Assembly: GCA_964384675.1 (NCBI GenBank)
Contig: CAYLNK010000219.1
Coordinates: 1-11,349 of the forward strand
Direction of reading: 5' to 3'
DNA length: 11,349 bases
Source: CAYLNK01 sp964384675
Lineage (GTDB): Bacteria > Acidobacteriota > Thermoanaerobaculia > UBA5066
Shown: positions 1 to 7,071 of the stretch, in pieces
Layout: each line of letters opens with the position of its first letter
Position numbering within the stretch: position 1 is the stretch's first letter
Translations under genes and position numbers: made by a program
Notes under the pieces: generated by a model
What the model saw: the letters and a program-made list of their open reading frames with translations, nothing else
Told to the model about the DNA's origin: nothing
Database searches by the model: none

Positions 1-800
1 GCGACCAGCGCCGTGCGGTCGGGCGTGCCGAGGAGCGCGGCGACGTCCGGCGCCGTCACCCGGCCGCCGGTGCGCGCCACCGCCTGGTCGAAGAGGGACA
101 GGCCGTCTCTCAGCGAGCCGGTCGCGGCCGCCGCCAGGGAGGAGAGCGCGGCGCGCTCCACCTGGCCCTCGGCTGTGGCGGCCGACGGGACGACGGTGAA
201 CCCTTCGCGCCGGGCGATCTCGGCCAGGCGTTCGGTGACCTCCTCGTCGGTCAGACGGCGGAAGTCGAAGCGCTGGCAACGCGACAGGATCGTGGCCGGG
301 ATCTTGTGCCGCTCGGTCGTCGCCAGGATGAAGACCGCGTGCGCCGGCGGCTCCTCGAGCGTCTTCAGCAGCGCCTGGAACGCGGCCGTCGAGATGGCGT
401 GGACCTCGTCGATGATGAAGACCTTCCGGCGGTCTCTCACCGGCGCGTACGAGACGACCTCGATCAGGTCGCGCGCCTGGTCCACCTTGCCGTGCGTGGC
501 CCCGTCGATCTCCAGGGCGTCCATCGAGCGGCCCTCCAGGATCTCGACGCACGATTCGCACGTCCCGCACGGCTCGGGGGTCGGACCGCTCGCCGTCCGG
601 CAGTTGATGGCGGCGGCCAGGAGGCGGGCGCTCGTCGTCTTCCCCACGCCGCGCGGCCCGGAGAAGAGGTAGGCGTGCGCGAGCCGATCCTGGGAGACCG
701 CGTTCGAGAGGGCGCGGACGATCTCCTCCTGGCCGACGACGTCCGCGAACGAACGGGGGCGCCACTTGCGTGCGAGGGGGAGGTAGGTCGAGCCGGTCAT
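1..800 (-). CDS. dnaX: DNA polymerase III subunit gamma/tau, N-terminal part (cut by window edge)
   Basis: Clamp-loader ATPase of the replisome, loading the beta sliding clamp on DNA. The first 266 residues are visible on the minus strand, starting at the ATG at 800-798; the C-terminus lies beyond base 1. The opening LARKWRPRSFADVVGQE is typical DnaX. Walker A GPRGVGKTT lies at residues 48-56. The four zinc-binding cysteines are C67, C78, C81 and C84. Walker B VFIIDEVH is at 127-134, the sensor 1 region TTERHKIP at 161-168, the arginine-finger motif SRCQRF at 173-178, and the sensor 2 region GSLRDGLSLFDQ at 228-239. All catalytic motifs are intact. No Shine-Dalgarno is visible; a TATCGT -10-like element lies 10 bases before the start, so the message may be leaderless. 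The SRP RNA gene lies just upstream on the same strand, a neighbourhood also known from Firmicutes. Confidence 0.96.
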   Translation of the reverse strand, partial: MTGSTYLPLARKWRPRSFADVVGQEEIVRALSNAVSQDRLAHAYLFSGPRGVGKTTSARLLAAAINCRTASGPTPEPCGTCESCVEILEGRSMDALEIDGATHGKVDQARDLIEVVSYAPVRDRRKVFIIDEVHAISTAAFQALLKTLEEPPAHAVFILATTERHKIPATILSRCQRFDFRRLTDEEVTERLAEIARREGFTVVPSAATAEGQVERAALSSLAAAATGSLRDGLSLFDQAVARTGGRVTAPDVAALLGTPDRTALV

Positions 801-810
801 GGGAGGCGGG

Positions 811-816
811 ACGATA
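811..816 (-). promoter_or_regulatory. Candidate -10 element of dnaX
   Basis: On the minus strand this reads TATCGT and ends 10 bases before the dnaX ATG. No purine-rich Shine-Dalgarno lies between them (the spacer is CCCGCCTCCC). It matches the TAnnnT pattern seen before several other starts in this window, consistent with a leaderless or nearly leaderless transcript. The call rests on motif and spacing only. Confidence 0.4.
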
Positions 817-850
817 CCCGAAGAGGCCTCCCGATTCCTCCGAGCCCCTC

Positions 851-956
851 GATGAGTCCGGGTGATCCGCGGCGCACGGCCCGATCTCCTTAGTGCTGCT
901 TCCTTCCGGACCTGACACGGTTCGAAGGAGGACGTCGCGCGGGACCCGGACTCATC
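851..956 (-). ncRNA. ffs: Signal recognition particle RNA, small bacterial 4.5S type
   Basis: The RNA partner of Ffh in co-translational membrane targeting. The minus strand carries the SRP hallmark GTCAGGTCCGGAAGGAAGCA (helix 8 with its GGAA tetraloop and the asymmetric-loop bases bound by the Ffh M domain), enclosed by GTG/CAC at 893-918. The ends are set by a perfect 12-bp closing stem: 851-862 (gatgagtccggg) pairs with 945-956 (cccggactcatc). The resulting length of about 106 nt fits the 4.5S class without an Alu domain. It lies about 50 bases upstream of dnaX on the same strand and may be co-transcribed with it. The mature ends could differ by a few bases. Confidence 0.95.
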
Positions 957-991
957 CAGGGGCCGGGGGCGACGGATGGTAGCAGACGGGG

Positions 992-997
992 TACTGT
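992..997 (+). promoter_or_regulatory. Candidate -10 element of the glucan operon
   Basis: TACTGT lies 10 bases before the ATG at 1008. There is no convincing Shine-Dalgarno, only a GGGG at about 1000-1003 that is too close to the start for a strong one. It fits the TAnnnT leaderless pattern seen elsewhere in the window. No clear -35 was recognised. Confidence 0.35.
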
Positions 998-1007
998 TGG
1001 GGCCTCG

Positions 1008-3149
1008 ATGGCGCCGCTCCGGCTCTTCTTCCTCTGGCACTTCCACCAGCCGTGGTACGTCGATTTCGCCGGCAAGCCGGCACCCCTGCCGTGGGTGCGG
1101 CTCCACGCGCTCAAGGACTACGCCGATCTGCCGCGCCTGCTTTCGGAGGAGCCCCGGGTCCCCCACGTCGCCAACCTCGTCCCCGCGCTCCTCGACCAGA
1201 TCGAGCTCCTCGCCGGCGGCGGCACCGACCTCTTCCTCGACATCGCACGGCAGCCGGCCGAGGAGTGGGACGCCGCGACCCGCCGCTTCGTCGTGACGAA
1301 CTTCTTCTCCGTTCACCCCAGGGCGATGGCGCCGTTCCCGGGCTTCGTCGCGCTCGCTGCCCGCCAGGCCCGCGCGCTGAAGGCGGGCGGGGACGCCCTC
1401 GACCGGGAGTTCAGCTCCCAGGAGCTGCGCGACCTCGTCGTCTGGTTCCACCTCGCGTGGGAGGGGGAGCGTCTCTCCCGCGACCACACCCACGACCGGC
1501 TGAGGCGGCACGGCGCGCGTTTCAGCGAGGCGACGAAGGACGAGCTCCTCGCCCGCCAGGCGGAGTTCCTCCCCACCGTCCTTCCCGCCTGGAAGGAAGC
1601 GTTCGCCTCGGGTGTCGTCGAGGCGGCCACGAGCCCGTACCACCACCCGATCCAGCCCCTCCTCGTGACGAGCCTGGCGGCGCGCGAGGCCCTCCCGAAG
1701 CTGCCGCTGCCGCACCCGCTGTTCTCGCGGCCCGAGGACGCGCGCGCCCAGCTGAGCCTGGGCCTCGCGACGTTCGACCGGCACTTCGGATTCCGCCCCG
1801 CCGGCATGTGGCCGCCCGAGGGCTCGCTGTCCGAGGCCGCCCTCCGGCTGATGGCCGAGGCCGGCGTCCGGTGGGCCGCGTCCGACGAGGACGTCCTCCT
1901 CGGCTCGCTTCCGGCCGGACGCAAGGAATTCGGCTCGGCCGGCAGCCGGGCCCGCGCAATCTTCCGCCCGTATCGCCTCTCGGGAGGCGCGTCGCCCACC
2001 CTCTTCTTCCGCGACCGCCTCCTCTCCGACCGGATCGGCTTCTCGTACGCCACCTGGACCGCCGCCGAGGCCGCGGCCGACTTCGTGGCGCGCCTCCGGT
2101 CGATCCACGAGGCCGCGCCCGGCGCCGGCCTCGTCGTGCCGGTCATCCTGGACGGCGAGAACGCCTGGGAGTCGTATCCCGAGAACGGCGCGCCGTTCCT
2201 GCGGACGCTCGCCGCCGCGCTCGCGCGGGAGGCCTGGATCGAGGTGACGACGCCGTCGCGCGTGCTCTCGAGCGGCACGGCTCCGGCCCCCCTCGACCGG
2301 CTGACCGCCGGATCGTGGATCGGGGCGAGCTTCACGACCTGGATCGGCCACCCGTCGAAGAACCGCGCCTGGGAGCTCCTGTCCCACGCCTCGGAGACCC
2401 TCGGCCGCGAGCTCGACGTCGCACCGGTCGTCTCCCCCCTCGAGGTCGTCCGGGGACACGCCGGCGGACCGGCGGCCGCGCGCGCCGCCTTCCTCGCCGC
2501 CGAGGCGTCCGACTGGTTCTGGTGGTTCGGGGACGACCACTCCTCCGCGCAGGACCCGATCTTCGACGCGCTCTTCCGGAGCCACCTCTCCGGGGCATAC
2601 CGGTGTCTGGGTCACGAGGTCCCCGCCGCGCTCGCCGAGGCGGTGGAGCGGGGCAAGGGGGCCGTCAAGGTCTTCGAGACGGCGCCCGTCTCCCCGACGA
2701 TCGACGGAGCCCGCCCCGACTTCTTCGAGTGGCTCGGCGCCGCTCGCTATACGTCCGAGGGACAGGGAGCGATGAGCCGGAGCGCCGGCCTCGTCAAGCA
2801 GCTTCTCTTCGGGACCGACGCGGCCGAGCGGACCCTCTACCTGCGCCTCGACCCGGCGACGCCCCCGGCCTCGACCGCGTTTCACGGGATGACCGCGCGC
2901 CTGCAGCTCCCGGCGCTCCCCGAGGGGAGCGGCGTGGCGACGTTCGACGTCCCGCTCGGAGGCGCGACCGCTGGGCCGGTCCGCGCCGCCGTCGACCGGA
3001 TCGTCGAGCTCGCGGCGGCCTCGACCGCGCGCGACGGGATCCACGCCTTCCGGCTCGTCCTGCTGGACGCGGCGGGCCACGAGCTCGAGGCCTTCCCGCC
3101 CGACGGATTCGTCCGGTTCCGGCGCGCCGCCGGCGACTGGTCGGCATGA
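1008..3149 (+). CDS. GH57 glycoside hydrolase, amylopullulanase-like
   Basis: Predicted retaining alpha-glucanase acting on alpha-1,4 and possibly alpha-1,6 bonds of starch or glycogen. The 713-residue protein shows the five GH57 conserved regions in order: HQP at 13-15; YHHPI at 211-215; GMWPPEGSLSE from 266, with E271 the expected nucleophile; VILDGENAWESYPENG, with D382 the expected acid/base; and SDWFWWFGDDHSS around D502-H511. The LDGENAWE and SDWFWWFG forms are those of the amylopullulanase subgroup rather than of 4-alpha-glucanotransferases or branching enzymes. The catalytic barrel and its helical part reach about residue 550; the last ~110 residues look like a beta-rich accessory domain. 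No signal peptide is visible, so it is probably cytoplasmic and works on internal glycogen or imported dextrins. It opens a three-gene set with galT 28 bases downstream. Exact bond specificity cannot be read from the sequence. Confidence 0.9.
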   Translation: MAPLRLFFLWHFHQPWYVDFAGKPAPLPWVRLHALKDYADLPRLLSEEPRVPHVANLVPALLDQIELLAGGGTDLFLDIARQPAEEWDAATRRFVVTNFFSVHPRAMAPFPGFVALAARQARALKAGGDALDREFSSQELRDLVVWFHLAWEGERLSRDHTHDRLRRHGARFSEATKDELLARQAEFLPTVLPAWKEAFASGVVEAATSPYHHPIQPLLVTSLAAREALPKLPLPHPLFSRPEDARAQLSLGLATFDRHFGFRPAGMWPPEGSLSEAALRLMAEAGVRWAASDEDVLLGSLPAGRKEFGSAGSRARAIFRPYRLSGGASPTLFFRDRLLSDRIGFSYATWTAAEAAADFVARLRSIHEAAPGAGLVVPVILDGENAWESYPENGAPFLRTLAAALAREAWIEVTTPSRVLSSGTAPAPLDRLTAGSWIGASFTTWIGHPSKNRAWELLSHASETLGRELDVAPVVSPLEVVRGHAGGPAAARAAFLAAEASDWFWWFGDDHSSAQDPIFDALFRSHLSGAYRCLGHEVPAALAEAVERGKGAVKVFETAPVSPTIDGARPDFFEWLGAARYTSEGQGAMSRSAGLVKQLLFGTDAAERTLYLRLDPATPPASTAFHGMTARLQLPALPEGSGVATFDVPLGGATAGPVRAAVDRIVELAAASTARDGIHAFRLVLLDAAGHELEAFPPDGFVRFRRAAGDWSA

Positions 3150-3162
3150 CCCGGGCGGCCCA

Positions 3163-3168
3163 TAGAAT
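3163..3168 (+). promoter_or_regulatory. Candidate internal -10 element before galT
   Basis: TAGAAT lies in the 28-base gap between the amylopullulanase stop and the galT GTG, 9 bases before the start. No Shine-Dalgarno is present in the gap. It matches the TAnnnT pattern and would let galT and the branching enzyme be transcribed separately as a leaderless message. Confidence 0.4.
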
Positions 3169-3177
3169 GCGCGAGCC

Positions 3178-4209
3178 GTGAGCGAGCTGCGCCACGATCC
3201 CCTGAGCCGCCGCTGGGTGATCATCGCCGGAGAGCGGGCCCCGCTTCCCGAGGACTACCCGGTCCCGGCCCCCTCCCGCACCGATCCCGCCAGCTGCCCG
3301 CTCTGCGAGGGGCACGAGGGACGCACGTCGCCGGAGATCGATGCCGTGAGGGGTGACACCGCCCCGAACGGACCCGGCTGGCGGGTCCGCGTCGTCCCCA
3401 ACCGGCGCCCCGTGCTGGCGATCGAGGGCCAGCCGGACCGGCGGGGCGTCGGCGTCTACGACCGGATGCACGGGATCGGCGCGCACGAGCTGATCGTGGA
3501 GTCCCCCCGGCACGACGTGGCGCTGCAGGAGCTTCCGCCCGCGGACCTCGCCGCCGTGATCGGCGTCTTTCGCGCCCGGATCGCCGACCTCCACCGCGAC
3601 ACGCGTTTCAAGTACGTCCTGCTCTCCCGCAACCACGGCGCCGCCGCGGGAGCGCTGCTGTCGCACCCGCACTCGCAGCTCATCGCGACCCCGGTCACGC
3701 CGCACGCCGTGGCGGTGGAGCTCGACTCGAGCCGCCTCCACCACCACGTCAAGGAGCGGTGCCTGCTGTGCGACATCGTCGCCCAGGAGATCGAGGACGG
3801 GCGGCGCATCGTCTCCCTCACCGACGACTTCGTCGCCTTCTGCCCGTACGCCTCGCGCTTCCCGTTCGAGGTGACGCTCGCGCCGCGCGGACACTCCCAC
3901 GACTTCGGCCAGATCCCCGACGGACGGCTCCCGTCGTTCGCCGCCGCGCTCGCCGACGTGCTCTCGCGCCTGACCGCGCTGCTGCGCGACCCCCCGTACA
4001 ACCTCGTCCTCCACTCGGCGCCGAACATCAACGTCCGTCCGAAGCGGTCCGGCTACTTCTCGACGCTCGAGGACGACTGGCACTGGCACGTCGAGATCCT
4101 GCCCCGCCTGTCGCGGGTGGCCGGCTTCGAGTGGGGCTCGGGCCTGCACGTCAACACCATGCCGCCCGAGGAGGCGGCCCGCATGCTCCGCGAGATCACC
4201 GACCTGTGA
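3178..4209 (+). CDS. galT: Galactose-1-phosphate uridylyltransferase family protein (HIT superfamily)
   Basis: Transfers a nucleotidyl group between a nucleotide sugar and a hexose-1-phosphate through a covalent histidine intermediate; the classical role is the Leloir pathway. The 343-residue protein has the GalT signature SHPHSQ at 162-167, with H165 matching the catalytic histidine of E. coli GalT. A zinc site can be assembled from C40, C43, H112 and H163; a second CLLC pair is at 195-198. The C-terminal half carries the second HIT-like repeat (YNLVLHSAPN, then WHWHVEILPR). The start is GTG at 3178, chosen because no in-frame alternative fits the N-terminus ELRHDPLSRRWVIIA. The gene sits between two GH57 glucan enzymes with no galK or galE in view, so its substrate may be glucose-1-phosphate/ADP-glucose rather than galactose; that is inference. 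Confidence 0.9.
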   Translation: MSELRHDPLSRRWVIIAGERAPLPEDYPVPAPSRTDPASCPLCEGHEGRTSPEIDAVRGDTAPNGPGWRVRVVPNRRPVLAIEGQPDRRGVGVYDRMHGIGAHELIVESPRHDVALQELPPADLAAVIGVFRARIADLHRDTRFKYVLLSRNHGAAAGALLSHPHSQLIATPVTPHAVAVELDSSRLHHHVKERCLLCDIVAQEIEDGRRIVSLTDDFVAFCPYASRFPFEVTLAPRGHSHDFGQIPDGRLPSFAAALADVLSRLTALLRDPPYNLVLHSAPNINVRPKRSGYFSTLEDDWHWHVEILPRLSRVAGFEWGSGLHVNTMPPEEAARMLREITDL

Positions 4210-6407
4210 CCGAGAAGACACGTTTCCTCCTGGTGCTCCACGGCCACCTCCCGGACGTGGTCGGGCACGGGACCTGGCCGCACGGCGCCAACTGGCTCTA
4301 CGAGGCCGCGGCCGAGTGCTACCTGCCGTTCCTCCGCAACGTCCACCGTCTGCTGGCCGAGGGGATCCCGGTGCGGGCGACGGTGGGCATCACGCCTGTC
4401 CTCGGTGAGCAGCTCCTCGATCCGCGATTCGCCACGGGCCTGCGCTGGTACCTCAGGCAGCGGGCGCGCGCGGCGGCCGAGGACCGCGAGTACTTCACGA
4501 AGGCGAGGAAGCCCCGCCAGGCCCAGCTCGCCGAGAGCTGGCGCCTGATCTACGGGCGCCTCCGCGAGGAGTTCGAATCGCTCCCCGGGCACGACCTCCT
4601 GGCCGCGTTCCGGAGGCTGGCCGATGCCGGCGTCCTCGAGCCGATCGCCTGCGCGGCGACGCACGGCTTCCTGCCGCTCCTGCCCGACGACCGGGCGATC
4701 GAGCGGCAGCTCGACGTGGGCCTCGCGGCGCACGCCCGCCACTTCGGGAAGCCGGCGAAAGGGATCTGGATCCCCGAATGCGCGTACCGCCCCGGCGGGG
4801 CCTGGACGTCGCCCGCCGACGGGCACGTCGAGGAGCGCAAGGGGATCGAGGAGCTCCTGGCCGCGCGCGGCGTCGAGTTCTTCTTCGTCGAGACCCACCT
4901 GGTGCGGGGTGGCGTGACCTATCCCGCGTACGGAGGCCGCGTCGAGCGGGACGAGAACGGCGGCACGCCGTACCGGATGCACGTCGTAAAGACGAAGGAG
5001 TCGGGACGCCCGGTCGCGGTCCTGGCGCGCGATCCGCTCTCGTCGGAGCAGGTCTGGTCCGGGAAGGTCGGATACCCGGGCGACGGCCGCTACCTGGAGT
5101 TCCACAAGAAGAAGGAGCACTCCGGGCACCGCTACTGGCGCGTGACGGACTCGCGCCTCGACCTGCCGGAAAAGCTCCTCTACCACCCCGAGGTGATCGG
5201 CGACGCGCTCCGCTCGCACGCCTCGCACTTCGTGTCGCTCCTCGAGGCGATGGGGCCGCTCTCCGACGGGAGCCCGGCGGTCGTGGTCGGCATGTTCGAC
5301 TTCGAGCTGTTCGGCCACTGGTGGTTCGAGGGGCCGGACTTCCTGCAGGAGGTCTTCCGCCGGATCGCGGTGAGCCCGAACGTCGAAGCGGTCACCGTCT
5401 CCGAGGCGCGCGCCCAGACGCCGCCGAGCCAGGTGATCGAGATGCCGCCGGGCACCTGGGGGCGGAACGGCACCTTCGAGGTGTGGTGGAACGAGCACAC
5501 CGTCGGCTTCTGGAAGCTCGTGACGGACGCGGAGGCCCGGATGGAGGCGTTCGAGTCGAGACCCGACCCGATCCCGCCCCGCCTCCTCGCCGCCCTGGAG
5601 CGGCAGATCCTCCTCCTGCAGTCGTCCGACTGGCCGTTCCTGATCGACAACGCCGTGTCGCGCGACTACGCCGAGGAGCGGGTGACCCGGCACGCCACCG
5701 ACTTCGACGCCCTCGCCACCATGGCGGAATCCGGGCTCGTGGACGAGGCCGCGCTCGACGAGATCACCCGCCGCGACCACCTCTTCGCCGAGGAGCTCGG
5801 GGACGCGTCGAACGTCGCCGAGGTCCTGGCGCGACGCCCGCCGCCCCGCCCGAGGCCCGCCTCCGAGGCCTCCACCGCCGGAACGGACGCGCCGTCCTCG
5901 CCGGCACCGCCCGCCAGCGGGCCGGACTTCGAGATCCGCCAGGCCGAGCCTCGGCCGACGATGAGCGTCCGCGGACGCGTCGAGCGGGCGGAGATCACGA
6001 CCGGGATCCGGGACCTCCTCCTGGCGGCGGGCCGTGCCGCGGCGGCGGCCGGCGCCCGGACGGGCCGGCCGTTCACGCGATACCACGCGGACCTCGGCCC
6101 GGCCGTCGACCTCGAGGGGGGGCTCTTCGTCGAGGCCCCGTTCGACGGGTCGGGGCTCCTGCCCGGCGGAGACGTCGCGGTGGCGGTCCACCTCGGCCCT
6201 TACGAATCGCTCGACGAGACGAGCCGCGCCCTCGCCCGGTGGGCCGAGGGGCGCGGACGGACCGGGAGCGGGCCGGGCTGGCAGGTCTACGTCACCGACC
6301 CGGGTCAGGAGCCGGACCGGTCTCTCTGGCGCACCGACGTCTTCCTCCCTCTCGCGCCGGCGGAGCCGGTCGCCGACGAAGGGGAAGACGAGGGCGACGA
6401 GCCGTAG
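4206..6407 (+). CDS. GH57 1,4-alpha-glucan branching enzyme (DUF1957 type) with C-terminal GyrI-like domain
   Basis: Predicted to cut alpha-1,4-glucan and re-attach it as an alpha-1,6 branch during glycogen synthesis. It is 733 residues from a GTG at 4206 that overlaps the galT stop (GTGA), so translation is probably coupled. GH57 regions: HGHLP at 12-16; GIWIPECAY from 186 with nucleophile E191; MFDFELFGHWWFEG from 363 with acid/base D365; and the branching-enzyme-type LQSSDWPFLI around 471-480, followed by YAEERVTRH. A Pro/Ala-rich linker spans about 545-580. Residues from about 586 to 715 then form a GyrI-like/AraC effector-binding domain, recognised by GRPFTRYH, LPGGDVAVAVHLGPYESLDE, WQVYVTDP and TDVFLPL. 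The glutamate usual in that family before VY.TDP is Q693 here. I do not know this fusion as a standard architecture. The acidic tail (EDEGDEP) is disordered. No signal peptide, so cytoplasmic. Confidence 0.9.
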   Translation: MTEKTRFLLVLHGHLPDVVGHGTWPHGANWLYEAAAECYLPFLRNVHRLLAEGIPVRATVGITPVLGEQLLDPRFATGLRWYLRQRARAAAEDREYFTKARKPRQAQLAESWRLIYGRLREEFESLPGHDLLAAFRRLADAGVLEPIACAATHGFLPLLPDDRAIERQLDVGLAAHARHFGKPAKGIWIPECAYRPGGAWTSPADGHVEERKGIEELLAARGVEFFFVETHLVRGGVTYPAYGGRVERDENGGTPYRMHVVKTKESGRPVAVLARDPLSSEQVWSGKVGYPGDGRYLEFHKKKEHSGHRYWRVTDSRLDLPEKLLYHPEVIGDALRSHASHFVSLLEAMGPLSDGSPAVVVGMFDFELFGHWWFEGPDFLQEVFRRIAVSPNVEAVTVSEARAQTPPSQVIEMPPGTWGRNGTFEVWWNEHTVGFWKLVTDAEARMEAFESRPDPIPPRLLAALERQILLLQSSDWPFLIDNAVSRDYAEERVTRHATDFDALATMAESGLVDEAALDEITRRDHLFAEELGDASNVAEVLARRPPPRPRPASEASTAGTDAPSSPAPPASGPDFEIRQAEPRPTMSVRGRVERAEITTGIRDLLLAAGRAAAAAGARTGRPFTRYHADLGPAVDLEGGLFVEAPFDGSGLLPGGDVAVAVHLGPYESLDETSRALARWAEGRGRTGSGPGWQVYVTDPGQEPDRSLWRTDVFLPLAPAEPVADEGEDEGDEP

Positions 6408-6410
6408 CGC

Positions 6411-6875
6411 TCAGTTCAGGAACGTCGCGAGGATCTTCATCTTGGCGGCCTTCGGCCAGTCGACGGTCTTCACCTTCATCGGGAAGCTGATCGTGTCGTC
6501 CGACGTCTTGGCGTCGAGGGCGCCTGTCCGTCCCCCCTCCGCGACCACGCCGCCGTCGGCGTCGAGCAGCAGGGCCCGCAGCTTGACCTTGTGCTTGAAG
6601 TAGTCGTCGTTGGTGTACCGGAAACGGATGAGGACGAAGGTCAGGTCCTTCGGGTCCTTCTCGGAGGCTTCCTTCACGTCGGCGGGCTGGGGGTCGTTCT
6701 GCGACTCGACCAGCTTCAGGCTCGCCTTCTCGAAGTTCAGTGTGAGCGGGATCGAGTTCTGGCGCGGCACGTCGACCACCTGCTCCAGGTGGGCTCCCGC
6801 GGCCTGGGCAGCGGGCGCGCAGAGGGCGGTGAAGACCAGGAGGGCGGCGGAGAGAGCGAGTCGGGTTCGCGGCAT
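6411..6875 (-). CDS. Small secreted protein of unknown function
   Basis: A 154-residue protein of no family I recognise. The N-terminus MPRTRLALSAALLVFTALC is a clear Sec signal peptide: a basic n-region, a hydrophobic core, and a probable cleavage after AQA near residue 25. The mature part has no cysteine and alternates strand-like hydrophobic segments (LTFVLIRFRYTN, VKLRALLLDADG, MKILATFLN), suggesting a small beta-sandwich; a periplasmic or surface location is likely. The ATG at 6875-6873 is supported by a strong Shine-Dalgarno, AAAGGAG, 9 bases upstream. Its 3' end faces the branching-enzyme gene with only 3 bases between the two stop codons and no terminator hairpin there, so read-through would give antisense overlap. 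It diverges from tRNA-Ser(GGA). Confidence 0.85.
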   Translation of the reverse strand: MPRTRLALSAALLVFTALCAPAAQAAGAHLEQVVDVPRQNSIPLTLNFEKASLKLVESQNDPQPADVKEASEKDPKDLTFVLIRFRYTNDDYFKHKVKLRALLLDADGGVVAEGGRTGALDAKTSDDTISFPMKVKTVDWPKAAKMKILATFLN

Positions 6876-6884
6876 CGGGTCCGG

Positions 6885-6891
6885 CTCCTTT
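6885..6891 (-). promoter_or_regulatory. Shine-Dalgarno of the secreted-protein gene
   Basis: AAAGGAG on the minus strand, 9 bases before the ATG at 6875. It is one of only two strong ribosome binding sites seen in the window; most other starts lack one. Confidence 0.8.
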
Positions 6892-6905
6892 CGGGGAGAA
6901 GTGCT

Positions 6906-6932
6906 GTTTTCCCCGGAAAACTCCCGGCCGGG
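6906..6932. promoter_or_regulatory. Two adjacent palindromes in the divergent intergenic region
   Basis: GTTTTCC at 6906-6912 and GGAAAAC at 6915-6921 form a perfect 7-bp inverted repeat around CC. It is followed one base later by the fully self-complementary CCCGGCCGGG at 6923-6932. They lie between the secreted-protein gene and tRNA-Ser(GGA), upstream of the Shine-Dalgarno, and could be an operator or a 5'-UTR hairpin. A TTGACG hexamer at 6934-6939 on the plus strand could be the tRNA -35 box, but no clean -10 follows it. Confidence 0.3.
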
Positions 6933-6981
6933 GTTGACGGATCCGGCCGTTCGTAGCAAGTTACGCCTCCCCCACTCGAGC

Positions 6982-7071
6982 GGACAGGTGTCCGAGTGGT
7001 TTAAGGAGCACGGTTGGAAGCCGTGTGTAGCCGAGAGGTTACCGTGGGTTCGAATCCCACCCTGTCCGCCA
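6982..7071 (+). tRNA. tRNA-Ser (anticodon GGA), CCA encoded
   Basis: A class II tRNA decoding UCC and UCU. The acceptor stem GGACAGG (6982-6988) pairs with CCTGTCC (7061-7067); the discriminator is G7068, followed by an encoded CCA. The anticodon stem CACGG/CCGTG encloses the loop TTGGAAG, giving anticodon GGA. The long variable arm GTAGCC-GAGA-GGTTAC is diagnostic of serine-type tRNA. The T arm is GTGGG-TTCGAAT-CCCAC. All arms are intact. Its last 18 bases form the start of the first unit of the downstream repeat array. Confidence 0.97.

Noticed and set aside
13..893. Plus-strand open frames over dnaX
   Set aside because: The minus strand encodes a complete set of DnaX motifs; the plus frames have no recognisable domain and are antisense shadows.
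1052..3181. Long Arg/Pro/Gly-rich reading frames overlapping the GH57 and GalT genes in other frames and on the minus strand
   Set aside because: These are low-complexity shadows that arise in GC-rich coding DNA; the frames with GH57 and GalT catalytic motifs explain the region.
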